Counted from the first letter of the stretch, positions 9,336-17,160 are shown. The stretch is DNA of 36,621 bases from an uncultured Ruminococcus sp. (GCA_949283135.1 CASDRM010000079.1:1-36621), one strand, 5' to 3'. Numbers and translations: made by a program. Notes: generated from the sequence alone by a model not told the origin.

Positions 9336-10286
9336 ATGGAAAATCCGTTGCTGAGCATAGTAGTGCTGTCATATAGGAACACCTCGCTTGTTTTGAGAAG
9401 GTCGCTCAGGAGCATAAGGGAGCAGACAGAAAAAAATTTAGAGGTTATCCTCGTGAACGCCAACGCCAAGGACGACGAGTACAGCGTATCCCTTGAGGAG
9501 GACGTGCATTTGTGCGACGAGTTCGAAGCGGTGAGCACCTTGCTCAGCTGTCCCTCAAGGAAAGAATTCGCAAGGGTGATAAATAACGGTGCGAGCTATG
9601 CCAAGGGCAAGTATATAACCTTTCTGTTCGCGGAAAGCGCCATCCATCCCGAGTTTGCCGCCAAGTGCACAAGAGCGCTTGGGGAGCATCCGGAGGCTGA
9701 CGTGGCAGTCTGTCAGGCATGGGGAGCGTTCGACGACGCGTTTTCAAATGAGTTTCGCAACCCTCCCGAGGGAAACAGTCAGGGAGATGTAAGTTTGGGC
9801 GAGCACTATCTCGGCGAGTCAATATACGACCCGAGCCAGCTTGTCTTCCGAAGGGATGTTTTCGTCAGGCTGGGCGGCTTTGACCAGCATGTCGAGTGCC
9901 TTTACGACTATGACATGTGGCTGAGGACGGTGGGAGTTTCGGGAAAAAAGGTGGTAAGGCTTCCCGACAAGCTCCTTTGCAGCTATCAGCCGGAGTCTCA
10001 ATCGCATACCAAGCGTCCGTCTGACAAGGCGATAGGCTATTTGCAGCTGTATGACAAGCATAAGAGCTACTTCAAGAGCAATCCCGATATGAAGGTAGAG
10101 CTGTTTGCAAGGGTGGAAAGCAACTACCGCAAGTCCAAGCACTTTACGGAATGGCTCAGATATCTTTTTAAGTATTGGCTTATACGCATTCTGTACAGCG
10201 TGAGCCCTCGGGCACGAAAGGCAAGTAAACTTCGTGCGCAGGAAAAGGAAAGAAAGCTGTTTGGCAGCTCTGGAGGCAGGAGTTAA
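9336..10286 (+). CDS. Glycosyltransferase family 2
   Basis: This 316-aa protein begins with the GT2 nucleotide-binding strand LSIVVLSYRN (residues 5-14), which has an EVILVNANAKDDE segment where many GT2 enzymes carry a DGS motif. The acceptor-side region with FRRDVFVRLGGFDQ and YDYDMWLR (about residues 170-200) is typical of inverting GT2 transferases. No transmembrane helix is evident; the last 60 residues are strongly basic, suggesting peripheral membrane binding. GGGTGAG precedes the ATG. It ends immediately before the TTG start of the DUF4874/DUF4832-type gene. Likely role: transfer of one sugar within the Pel-type or a related glycan pathway. Confidence 0.82.
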   Translation: MENPLLSIVVLSYRNTSLVLRRSLRSIREQTEKNLEVILVNANAKDDEYSVSLEEDVHLCDEFEAVSTLLSCPSRKEFARVINNGASYAKGKYITFLFAESAIHPEFAAKCTRALGEHPEADVAVCQAWGAFDDAFSNEFRNPPEGNSQGDVSLGEHYLGESIYDPSQLVFRRDVFVRLGGFDQHVECLYDYDMWLRTVGVSGKKVVRLPDKLLCSYQPESQSHTKRPSDKAIGYLQLYDKHKSYFKSNPDMKVELFARVESNYRKSKHFTEWLRYLFKYWLIRILYSVSPRARKASKLRAQEKERKLFGSSGGRS

Positions 10287-11645
10287 TTGGGAATCAGGTG
10301 GGAAAAGTTTGAGTTTGCGGACTCGGGCAAACTGCTTAAAAACCCGGGCTGCGGCTTCTATCAGATGAAGAAGTATATGCTCACCGATTCTGAAGCCGAT
10401 GTCGAGCGTTTTTTTAAAAGCTATCCCATACGCGATGGGACGACCCTTGAGATGCTCGAGATAAATATCAGCAGGTATTTTTGCACCGAGCTGACTGATA
10501 AGGCGAAGGAGAACCTGAGGGCGCTCCTTGCCGTATACAAAAAAGCGGGAGTCACCCTTATCATTCGCATACTATACGACTGGGACGGGAAAGGAAAGCT
10601 GTACGAGCCAAAGGATTTGGACACGGTTATCTGGCACATGAGCCAGATAAAGTCGGTGCTCGCAGACTTTCCGGGAACGGTCTATATAACGCAGGGCGTT
10701 TTCATAGGAAGCTGGGGCGAGATGCACAGCTCGGCGTATCTTGACAATGAAAGCGTAACTATCCTTGTGAAAAAGGCGGCGGGAATGCTTCCGCCGGGAG
10801 CGTATTCCGCTGTGAGGACCCCCGCGATATGGAGACTTGCCGCCGGCAGGACAGAACCGCTCACCAAGCAGGAGGCGTCCGAGGGCAGGAAAATGTCGAG
10901 GGTGTCGCTTTTTAACGATGCGATAACAGCCTCAGAAACGGATTTCGGCAGCTACGGCGAGATGTCAAGGCGGGATCCGCTCAGTATACACGCAAAGTGG
11001 CGGCGTGAAGAGGAGCTCAGGTTCCAGAATAGGCTCTGCCTGTATGTCCCGAACGGGGGAGAGGTGCTTGTATCAAACCCTCTCAACGACTTTGAGCAGG
11101 CGGACAGGACGCTAAGACGGATGCGAGTGTCATACCTTAATTCAGACTATGACAGGTTGGTGCTGGACAAGTGGGAAAGCCATGTGTATCACAGGAAGGG
11201 CAGCGCGTTTGACGGCAGGAGCGGGCTGGATTATATAGCCTCAAGGCTGGGCTACCGGTTCCTTATAACAGGTGCTGAGTTCCGAGGCGGAGTGCTGGGG
11301 ATCCCTGAAACCTTAGAGGTGAAAATGAACAACCTCGGCTATTCTCCGATATATATCGAATGCGGCGCCGAGCTCAGGTTTCATGACGACATCACCGGTC
11401 GGAACGAGAGCATAGAATTTGACGCTGAGCTGCGATACAGGACGCCGCTCAAGCCGTTTGGCCTTGAAATACGCATGCCCGGGCTGGAGGATGGGATATA
11501 CACTCTTTCCTTGAGGCTTTACGGCAGGCAGGGGGACTGGAGCCGCACTATCCATACCGCAAACAAAAACGCCGGCGAGGACGGCTTCGTCCCGCTGGGC
11601 AGGCTGCATTATATAAAATCCTTAACTTTGGAGGAACTGATATGA
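10287..11645 (+). CDS. DUF4874/DUF4832-type protein, glycoside-hydrolase-like barrel
   Basis: This 452-aa protein carries NPGCGFYQ (residues 19-26), LYDWDGKGKLYEPKD (about 95-110) and VFIGSWGEMHSS (about 137-148), the conserved features of the DUF4874 barrel that usually precedes a DUF4832 domain. The C-terminal part from about residue 330 looks like a beta-sandwich. Such proteins are common in capsule and exopolysaccharide loci and look like glycosidases, but no activity is established that I know of. There is no signal peptide, which is odd for a polysaccharide hydrolase. The start is TTG at 10287, directly after the preceding stop, with GGAGG at 10272-10276 about ten bases upstream. The stop overlaps the start of the PqqD-like gene (ATGA), so it is physically coupled to the RiPP genes. 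Confidence 0.8.
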   Translation: MGIRWEKFEFADSGKLLKNPGCGFYQMKKYMLTDSEADVERFFKSYPIRDGTTLEMLEINISRYFCTELTDKAKENLRALLAVYKKAGVTLIIRILYDWDGKGKLYEPKDLDTVIWHMSQIKSVLADFPGTVYITQGVFIGSWGEMHSSAYLDNESVTILVKKAAGMLPPGAYSAVRTPAIWRLAAGRTEPLTKQEASEGRKMSRVSLFNDAITASETDFGSYGEMSRRDPLSIHAKWRREEELRFQNRLCLYVPNGGEVLVSNPLNDFEQADRTLRRMRVSYLNSDYDRLVLDKWESHVYHRKGSAFDGRSGLDYIASRLGYRFLITGAEFRGGVLGIPETLEVKMNNLGYSPIYIECGAELRFHDDITGRNESIEFDAELRYRTPLKPFGLEIRMPGLEDGIYTLSLRLYGRQGDWSRTIHTANKNAGEDGFVPLGRLHYIKSLTLEELI

Positions 11646-11911
11646 AGATCAAGGAAGGATTCGTCCTGAGGAAGGTCGCAGGCTCGTTCATGGTAGTACC
11701 CATCGGCGAGAACGCGGCTAAGATAGGAGGGCTGATGTCTCTTAACGAGACCGCGGCGGACATCTGGAGGCTCGTTGAAAAAGAGGACCGCTCTGAGGAA
11801 GAGATAGCGCAGATACTCTCAAATGAGTATGACGCTCCGGTCGAGGAAATCAGGGAGGCTGTTCAAAGGTTCTCGGCTGAGCTGCAAAGCAAAGGGATAG
11901 CACAAAAGTGA
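11642..11911 (+). CDS. PqqD-like protein (free-standing RiPP recognition element)
   Basis: This 89-aa protein is the usual PqqD length. It starts KIKEGFVLRKVAGSFMVVPIG and contains SLNETAADIWRLVEKEDRSEEEI followed by a helical end; the pattern of beta strands then LN..A..IW is the PqqD-fold signature. PqqD-like domains bind the leader of a precursor peptide and present it to modifying enzymes, often radical SAM proteins. The gene overlaps DUF4832-type on one side and the S26-like peptidase on the other by four bases each, a tight translationally coupled trio. Two precursor genes and a radical SAM gene lie 5-7 kb downstream and are the obvious partners. Confidence 0.85.
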   Translation: MKIKEGFVLRKVAGSFMVVPIGENAAKIGGLMSLNETAADIWRLVEKEDRSEEEIAQILSNEYDAPVEEIREAVQRFSAELQSKGIAQK

Positions 11912-12381
11912 GCGGGGATTTTAAGCCTCAAGAGCTGAATATTTCCGAGCTTACGGAGCTTCTCAAGCGAAACTTTGAGGCGGGCGCCGGCGTAACTCTC
12001 ACGGTGACGGGATTCAGCATGGGACCATACCTAAAAAATCTTAGAGACAGCGTCGTACTTGTATCTCCTGAGGTCAGACCTCCGAAAAGGCTGGATATAG
12101 TGCTTTTTCGGAGGGACGACGGCAAACCGGTGCTTCATAGGGTGATAGGCGCAAAGCCGGACGAGCTTACAATCAACGGAGACGCTCAGACATGGTGCGA
12201 AAAAATCCGCCCCGGTCAGGTTATGGCCGTGGCGGACGGATTGATAAGAAAAAACAGGTATGTTTCCTGCGACAGCCTGAGCTACCGGTTTTATTCAGGG
12301 CTGTGGGTATCGCTGAAGCCGCTGCGCCCAGCGGCGATATGGGCATACGCGAGGCTTAAAGGGCGTCAAGCCAAGCCTTAG
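11908..12381 (+). CDS. S24/S26-family peptidase-like protein
   Basis: This 157-aa protein has GFSMGPYL with a candidate nucleophile Ser37 and VLHRVIG with His77, then NGD at 90-92. These match boxes of S26/S24 serine peptidases, but His stands where bacterial type I signal peptidases use Lys, as in the SipW/ER-type enzymes. There is no clear N-terminal membrane anchor, so it may act in the cytosol. Similar short proteins occur beside PqqD-like and HPr-kinase-like genes in RiPP loci, where leader cleavage is the natural guess. GTG start at 11908 overlaps the preceding stop (GTGA). The next gene is convergent and ends six bases away. Proteolytic activity is inferred, and a non-catalytic role is possible. 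Confidence 0.8.
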   Translation: MSGDFKPQELNISELTELLKRNFEAGAGVTLTVTGFSMGPYLKNLRDSVVLVSPEVRPPKRLDIVLFRRDDGKPVLHRVIGAKPDELTINGDAQTWCEKIRPGQVMAVADGLIRKNRYVSCDSLSYRFYSGLWVSLKPLRPAAIWAYARLKGRQAKP

Positions 12382-12387
12382 CCGTCA

Positions 12388-13503
12388 TCAAAGGCTGTCA
12401 ATAAGCCTTATCCACTTCTTTGTTATTTCAGCGGAGTCGAATTTGCCGATGTTGTCCCAGGAATTGGCTGAAAACTCCTCGCGGAGCTTCTCGCTTTTCA
12501 TAAGCCTTGCAAGGCTTATGGCGAAGGCGTCAACATTTTCCGGCTCGACGAGGTAGCCGTTTACCCCGTTTAAAATTATCTCGGACGGACCGGTAAGAAT
12601 GTCGTAGCTTACGCTCGGCAGCTTCATTAGCTTTGCCTCGAGCAAAACCATCGGCAGTCCCTCGCTGCGTGAGGTCATGGCGAATATTGAAGCCTTGGAA
12701 AGCTCCGCGGCGAGATTTCCGGTAAAGCCGGGGAGCTCGAACACCCCGTTAAGTCCTTTGTCTTGGATGAGCTTTTCGAGCATTTCGCGCTCCTCTCCGT
12801 CGCCGTATATTTTAAATTTCCAATCCGGAAAATCGGGATGCAGTATAGCTGCCGCCTCAACGAGGTCTGAGTACCCTTTTATCTGTGTCAGATGCCCCGC
12901 TGATACTATCAGCTTTTCCCGTTCGCTCATCGGAGGAACGGTATCTGATGAGAAGCGGTCTATCGGGTTGTAAATAGGCACGACACGGCACCTTGGCTTG
13001 CCCTCGCGGATATATGTCGAGGCGTCGATTTCGGTGAGGGTAACTATGCAGTCTGAGAAGCGGCAGGTCAGCTTGCGTATCAGCTTGCGGTAGGACGAGC
13101 CGAGCGTTTGGGCGTAGTGAAAATGCTCCCAGGAGATCACCTTAACGCCGGTAAGCGGCTTTAAGGGCAGGGTGAGGACATCCAAAACGACATCCACGTC
13201 TATGATGACCGAGAATTTACCCCTTTTGAGGTAGCTGTACAGTCTTTTCATTACTACGAGGTACCCCGGTCCCGGATTGACCCAGCTTTTGCACAGAGGA
13301 GTTATTTTCACCCTCGGGTCGAGTTTGAATTTCGGCGCGCCGCCGCTTTGGCAGATGCAGACTATCTCGACCTCGAATTTTCCGGAGCTGCAAAGGGCGT
13401 TTGCCAGAAATATCGCCATTTTTTCGGTTCCGCCGCCTCTGGATATGTCTCCGGAGAAGATGCAGACCTTATTTTTTGCTTTGCCTGTTTTTCTCATTCG
13501 CAT
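12388..13503 (-). CDS. Glycosyltransferase family 4 (opposite strand)
   Basis: This 371-aa GT-B protein has FSGDISRGGGTEKMAIFLANAL (about residues 16-37), SAGHLTQIKGYSDLV in the middle and the GT4 E-x7-E region SEGLPMVLLEAKLMKLP (about 280-297). This places it in the retaining GT4 family; donor and acceptor are unknown. It is the only minus-strand gene in the first 23 kb and separates the PqqD/S26 pair from the kinase/exporter/precursor genes. GAGGT precedes its ATG at 13503. The gap to the divergent kinase gene is 89 bases, so both promoters must lie there or be shared. It may be a later insertion or a separately regulated sugar-adding enzyme of the polysaccharide or RiPP pathway. Confidence 0.85.
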   Translation of the reverse strand: MRMRKTGKAKNKVCIFSGDISRGGGTEKMAIFLANALCSSGKFEVEIVCICQSGGAPKFKLDPRVKITPLCKSWVNPGPGYLVVMKRLYSYLKRGKFSVIIDVDVVLDVLTLPLKPLTGVKVISWEHFHYAQTLGSSYRKLIRKLTCRFSDCIVTLTEIDASTYIREGKPRCRVVPIYNPIDRFSSDTVPPMSEREKLIVSAGHLTQIKGYSDLVEAAAILHPDFPDWKFKIYGDGEEREMLEKLIQDKGLNGVFELPGFTGNLAAELSKASIFAMTSRSEGLPMVLLEAKLMKLPSVSYDILTGPSEIILNGVNGYLVEPENVDAFAISLARLMKSEKLREEFSANSWDNIGKFDSAEITKKWIRLIDSL

Positions 13504-13592
13504 TACCTCACTTGACGCAGGTGCATAAGGTGCATAAATATTTTTATACCTTGGTCAAGTATAACATATTGGAACGTAAAAGGGAACAGCTT
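13504..13592. promoter_or_regulatory. Divergent intergenic region between GT4 and kinase gene
   Basis: This 89-base gap separates two divergent starts and is richer in A and T than its flanks. On the plus strand TTGACG (13512-13517) is followed after 17 bases by TAAATA, a weak -10, and TATAAC lies at 13560-13565 without a good -35. Both are candidates only. An AAAGGGAA ribosome binding site lies just upstream of the kinase ATG at 13593. Confidence 0.35.
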
Positions 13593-14411
13593 ATGGACAT
13601 AAAAAATTACAAAATTGTCGGAGTTTCGGTAGAAGTACGTCTTTTTGGGACGAAGCTGCCGGAGCTTTTTAAAGGCTTTGAGATGGAGCGCGCCCAAAAG
13701 CCGGAATTTGTCGCCGAGCTTTATTCCGGAGAGAGGCTTTATCAGTCCTGCTACGGAATAGAGTACACCGTGGCTCAGGGCTATGTTTTTGGCAGCAGGC
13801 AGCAGCCGAGAACAAGGATGCTTTGCAGCCCCGAGTGGGATAAAATATATATAGAAAACTGCTCCTGCGGCGAGGACGGAGTGATGGAGCTGTTCTTGGC
13901 AGGGTTTTATACATATATGGCTGGCAGGGGCGGGATACTGATGCACGCTTCGCTTGTGGAGCACATGGGAAGCTGTATCGCGTTTACAGCCGACTCGGGA
14001 GTGGGAAAGACCACCCAGGCAAGGCTGTGGGAGCAGTACATGGACGCAGCCATACTAAACGGCGACAAGGCGTATGTCCAGACGCTCGAGTCGGAAGGGA
14101 AGATACTTGCGTGGGGCTCTCCGTGGAAGGGTTCGTCTCCCTATGCCGTGAACCGCTGCGCTCCGCTCAAGGCGATAATAGTGCTTGAGCAGGCGAAAAG
14201 CAACGCTATAAGGCGTCTTGAGCCAGGCGAGGCGGTGACAAAGACGCTCAGGCATATATTCTACCCGTCGTGGTGCGAGGAAAGGACGAGGAGTATGCTG
14301 GATAGCGCCGACAGACTGCTTGCAGACGTGCCGGTATATCTTCTCAGTTGCCTTCCGGACGAAGAGGCGGTGAAAATTACCAAAAAAGCGGTTTGGGGTT
14401 GCTTAGAGTGA
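13593..14411 (+). CDS. HPr-kinase-like (HprK/PEPCK-type) P-loop protein of RiPP cluster
   Basis: This 272-aa protein has a P-loop TADSGVGKTT at residues 132-141 (Lys139) preceded by ILMHASLVEHMGSCIAF and followed by LNGDKAYV, the arrangement of HPr kinase/PEP-carboxykinase-fold proteins. It is not the CcpA-pathway HPr kinase: the N-terminal 115 residues differ and the neighbours are RiPP genes. Relatives near PqqD-like genes are known in lasso clusters such as paeninodin, where the kinase phosphorylates the precursor's C-terminal serine; no lasso cyclase is visible here. I chose ATG at 13593 because AAAGGGAA precedes it and the longer frame would run through the opposite gene's start. Its stop overlaps the GTG start of the ABC exporter. 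Phosphorylating the precursors, or acting as an ATP sensor, are both possible. Confidence 0.8.
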   Translation: MDIKNYKIVGVSVEVRLFGTKLPELFKGFEMERAQKPEFVAELYSGERLYQSCYGIEYTVAQGYVFGSRQQPRTRMLCSPEWDKIYIENCSCGEDGVMELFLAGFYTYMAGRGGILMHASLVEHMGSCIAFTADSGVGKTTQARLWEQYMDAAILNGDKAYVQTLESEGKILAWGSPWKGSSPYAVNRCAPLKAIIVLEQAKSNAIRRLEPGEAVTKTLRHIFYPSWCEERTRSMLDSADRLLADVPVYLLSCLPDEEAVKITKKAVWGCLE

Positions 14412-16168
14412 TTGGAAGAATAAAAAAGTTTATTGAAAAGCTTCACGGAGACTCCTTCAAGGCGTTTATGGAGGAGGTCAGGTGGATATACGGCTATACC
14501 CTGAGGAATAAAGGCGCGGTGACATGGTATATATTTACCGGAGTGCTGAGCACGGTTTTGGGGCTTGCCGCTGGCTACTCCTCAAAGCTGATAATTGACG
14601 CGGTGACAGGCAAGCAGACCGACCTTATACTTGTGGCTGCGATATCCTATGTCGGAATGCAGGTGTTCCAGATAATAGTCAACGCTCTTACCGGAAGGGT
14701 GTCCCTCAAAATCAAGCTGAGGGTAAACCTTGAGCTCAGGCGTGAGGTCTTTGACAAAATAATGCTTGCCGACTGGGAGAACGTCTCCGCCTTTCACTCA
14801 GGAGACCTGCTGAACAGGCTCAACGGCGACGTCGACGCGGTGTCCGGCAGCGTTGTAAATCTCATGCCGAGCTTTATTACCAGCGCGGTGCAGTTTATCG
14901 GCGCGTTCGCGATGATATTCTACTATGACCCGGTGCTGGCGTTTTTGTCCCTGATGAGCGCGCCGTTTATGTTTTTGGTGTCGAGAGTGATGATGACCAA
15001 GATGAGGTCGTTCAGTCTGAAGATAAGGCAGGCGAGCTCCGATATGATGGCGTATAACGAAGAGGCTTTCCAGAACATACAATATATCAAGTCGTTTGGT
15101 CTTATAAACAGGTTCAGCGATGGCTTCTCCAAGGAGCAGGATAAGTACCGGGACGTGCAGCTCGAGTACAATAAGTTTTCGATAGCAGCCACCGTATCTC
15201 TCTCGTTTGTGGGACTATTTGTGTCAGGCTTGACCTTTGGCTGGGGAGCATACCGTCTCTGGACGGACGCAATAACCTACGGTACTCTGATGCTCTTCAT
15301 GCAGATGAGCGGCTCCTTGAGCGGAGCGTTTTCCGGCATGGTGAGATTCTTCCCGAATCTTATTTACGCCACAGCCTCGGCTGGCAGGATAATAGAGGTT
15401 ACCAAGATCCCCGCAGAGCAGGATGTTTCCACCGAAGAGGCGCAAAGGTTTGCCAAAGAGGCCGGCTCGGACGGCGTAGCGGTAATTTTGGATAATGTGA
15501 GCTTTGCCTATGGCGGCGGGGACGAGGTACTTGAGTCGGCGTCGCTGAGCGCATATCCCAATAAGATAACTGCGCTTGTCGGATCGTCCGGAGAGGGAAA
15601 GACGACCGTGTTCAGGATACTTCTCGGGCTTGTCGGCGTAAGCTTCGGGAGCGCGAGGTTAGAGTCAAAGCATGGGAAAATCGATATATCTACCGCTACA
15701 AGACGGCTTTTTGCGCTTGTGCCTCAGGGCAACACAATGATGAGCGGAACCGTTGCGGAAAACCTTCGCCTTATCAACGACAAGGCAACTGATGAGGAAA
15801 TATGGGAGGCACTGAGGACAGCGTGCGCAGATGAGTTTGTAAGGGCGCTTCCCGAGGGAATAGACACTTATCTCAGGGAGCGGGGAGTAGGTCTGTCGGA
15901 AGGTCAGCTTCAGCGGCTCGCGATAGCAAGAGCGCTTCTTTGCGACGCTCCGATACTTTTGCTGGACGAATCCACCTCCGCGCTCGACCTTGATACCGAA
16001 AAGCGTCTTATGGAAAATATATCAAGGATGAAAAGAAAGCGCACCTGCATAATAATCACTCACCGCGAAGGGATTTTATCTATCTGCGACGGCGTTTACA
16101 GAGCGGTAGACAGAAAACTGGTAAAAGAAGAGCCGAATGACGTCCTGCCGCCGGCAAGCCAAAGCTGA
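14408..16168 (+). CDS. ABC exporter (fused membrane and ATPase domains), probable RiPP exporter
   Basis: This protein of about 586 aa has about six helices (residues 30-300), then an ATPase with Walker A GSSGEGKTT (about 393-401), signature LSEGQLQRL (about 496), Walker B ILLLDEST (about 516) and switch histidine in IIITHREG. All catalytic elements are intact, consistent with a homodimeric exporter. There is no N-terminal C39 protease domain, so leader removal must be done by another enzyme, plausibly the S26-like protein. GTG at 14408 overlaps the kinase stop (GTGA), which I prefer to a start 60 bases upstream inside the kinase. A 94-base AT-rich stretch and then a strong promoter follow. 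Direct linkage to two precursor genes suggests it exports their products. Confidence 0.85.
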   Translation: MIGRIKKFIEKLHGDSFKAFMEEVRWIYGYTLRNKGAVTWYIFTGVLSTVLGLAAGYSSKLIIDAVTGKQTDLILVAAISYVGMQVFQIIVNALTGRVSLKIKLRVNLELRREVFDKIMLADWENVSAFHSGDLLNRLNGDVDAVSGSVVNLMPSFITSAVQFIGAFAMIFYYDPVLAFLSLMSAPFMFLVSRVMMTKMRSFSLKIRQASSDMMAYNEEAFQNIQYIKSFGLINRFSDGFSKEQDKYRDVQLEYNKFSIAATVSLSFVGLFVSGLTFGWGAYRLWTDAITYGTLMLFMQMSGSLSGAFSGMVRFFPNLIYATASAGRIIEVTKIPAEQDVSTEEAQRFAKEAGSDGVAVILDNVSFAYGGGDEVLESASLSAYPNKITALVGSSGEGKTTVFRILLGLVGVSFGSARLESKHGKIDISTATRRLFALVPQGNTMMSGTVAENLRLINDKATDEEIWEALRTACADEFVRALPEGIDTYLRERGVGLSEGQLQRLAIARALLCDAPILLLDESTSALDLDTEKRLMENISRMKRKRTCIIITHREGILSICDGVYRAVDRKLVKEEPNDVLPPASQS

Positions 16169-16262
16169 TATTTTAGGAAATATTTAGCAGTTATTCACAT
16201 AATATTATCTAAAAACAGTCAAATAATTAGAAGCCTCGGCGCAAATATCATTTGTATAACTA

Positions 16263-16291
16263 TTGACATTTCTGCTAAAATGATATAGACT
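16263..16291 (+). promoter_or_regulatory. Sigma-A-type promoter upstream of the precursor genes
   Basis: A perfect -35 TTGACA (16263-16268) and TAGACT (16286-16291, four of six) are separated by 17 bases. A short dyad GTCA-GAG-TGAC follows at 16298-16308, near the expected transcription start, and could be an operator. This gives the precursors their own promoter and a 5' leader of about 130 bases, so they can be expressed far above the enzymes. Confidence 0.65.
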
Positions 16292-16431
16292 TAAAGTGTC
16301 AGAGTGACTTCGCGCACTATTTAACCGCGATTTGTTTACCGCCGTGGTGAGATAAAGGCGCAGTGGATGATGGTAAATTATTTATAACAGCTGCCGGGGC
16401 TGAATCGAACTTTGTGAGGAGAGTGAATCGA

Positions 16432-16722
16432 ATGAAAAGATGGATCCAACCTGAAGCGAAAGTGATGAGTATCAAGCTGAGCGAAAATATCGCTGCAAGC
16501 GTCCCCTCGGTACCGGTTAATGATCAAGGACAGGTGTATCTGTACACTAAAGGAGTTTACAACGATGCAAACGAAATGTGGAACATCCAAACCTACAAGC
16601 AGGCATATTACCACTATGACAGCAGCATGGGCATTCAGGATACCGGTCTTCAGCCGGTTTCGTCCAAGGGTCTGTGGGTAGTTCCGGGCTCAGGTTCAGC
16701 CTTCAGCGGCTGCCTTGCCTAA
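16432..16722 (+). CDS. RiPP precursor peptide 1
   Basis: This 96-aa peptide was chosen to start at ATG 16432, which has GAGGAGAG upstream; an earlier in-frame codon at 16363 has no ribosome site. The N-terminus (MKRWIQPEAKVMSIKLSENI) is almost the same as that of the peptide encoded at 16906. The rest is rich in Tyr, Trp, Gln, Ser and Gly, with GIQDT at residues 67-71 and the end SGCLA (Cys94, the only cysteine). A conserved leader with a variable aromatic, single-cysteine core and neighbouring PqqD, peptidase, kinase, exporter and radical SAM genes mark it as a modified-peptide precursor. I do not recognise a named family. No signal peptide is present. Confidence 0.75.
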   Translation: MKRWIQPEAKVMSIKLSENIAASVPSVPVNDQGQVYLYTKGVYNDANEMWNIQTYKQAYYHYDSSMGIQDTGLQPVSSKGLWVVPGSGSAFSGCLA

Positions 16723-16826
16723 ACGCGGGCAATCGATTGTATTTCGGACGCCGGCTGAGCGTGAGAATACGCGTGCCGGATGTTTGCCTCGAGCTTACAA
16801 ATACAGCTTATTTATGTAATTCTGAT

Positions 16827-16852
16827 ATCCGTCGGCTTAAAAACCGGCGGAT
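16827..16852 (+). repeat. Hairpin between the two precursor genes
   Basis: The arms ATCCGTCGG (16827-16835) and CCGGCGGAT (16844-16852) pair over nine bases with one G-U pair and an A-rich loop. The 3' side is followed by A, not T, so it is not a standard terminator on the plus strand. It could be an mRNA processing or stability element that sets the ratio of the two precursors. Confidence 0.45.
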
Positions 16853-16905
16853 AAAAAGTCTATTCGCAAAAACAAATATAAGACAAATTTGGGAGGATAT
16901 ATTAA

Positions 16906-17160
16906 ATGAAAAAATGGGAAAGCCCTGTTATTAAGGTTATGAGCGTCAAGCTCAGTGAAAACATTGCTTCAAGCAATGGATCAGACGGCTACGAGGTAGG
17001 ATATGTGTTCCTTACAGATGGCGTAATAACCCATGGCGGGTACAACTATAGGTATAATGCCAGCGGTATTCAGGACACTTCAGTTCAGTGGTACAGTTTA
17101 GGAAATGATAAATATGTTGACAAAGCATATGAAGGCTCTATTTCCGGCTGCCTCGCATAA
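16906..17160 (+). CDS. RiPP precursor peptide 2
   Basis: This 84-aa paralogue of the peptide at 16432 has leader MKKWESPVIKVMSVKLSENI, GIQDT at residues 54-58 and the end SGCLA (Cys82, the only cysteine). GIQDT lies about 30 residues from the C-terminus in both. Between leader and GIQDT the two differ greatly; this one has GG and YNYRY motifs. GGGAGG precedes the ATG by nine bases. Leader codons differ from those of peptide 1 mostly at silent third positions, showing selection on the protein. It is a likely substrate of the PqqD/radical SAM pair; the mature product may begin after the SENIAS region, by analogy with other precursors only. Confidence 0.75.
   Translation: MKKWESPVIKVMSVKLSENIASSNGSDGYEVGYVFLTDGVITHGGYNYRYNASGIQDTSVQWYSLGNDKYVDKAYEGSISGCLA

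Noticed and set aside
12374..12396. AGCCTT/AAGGCT hairpin between the convergent S26 and GT4 genes
   Set aside because: Only six pairs, a long loop and no T run; too weak to call a terminator.
16363..16431. Longer N-terminus for precursor 1
   Set aside because: No ribosome site precedes it, whereas GAGGAGAG precedes the ATG at 16432, and only that start gives the leader shared with precursor 2.
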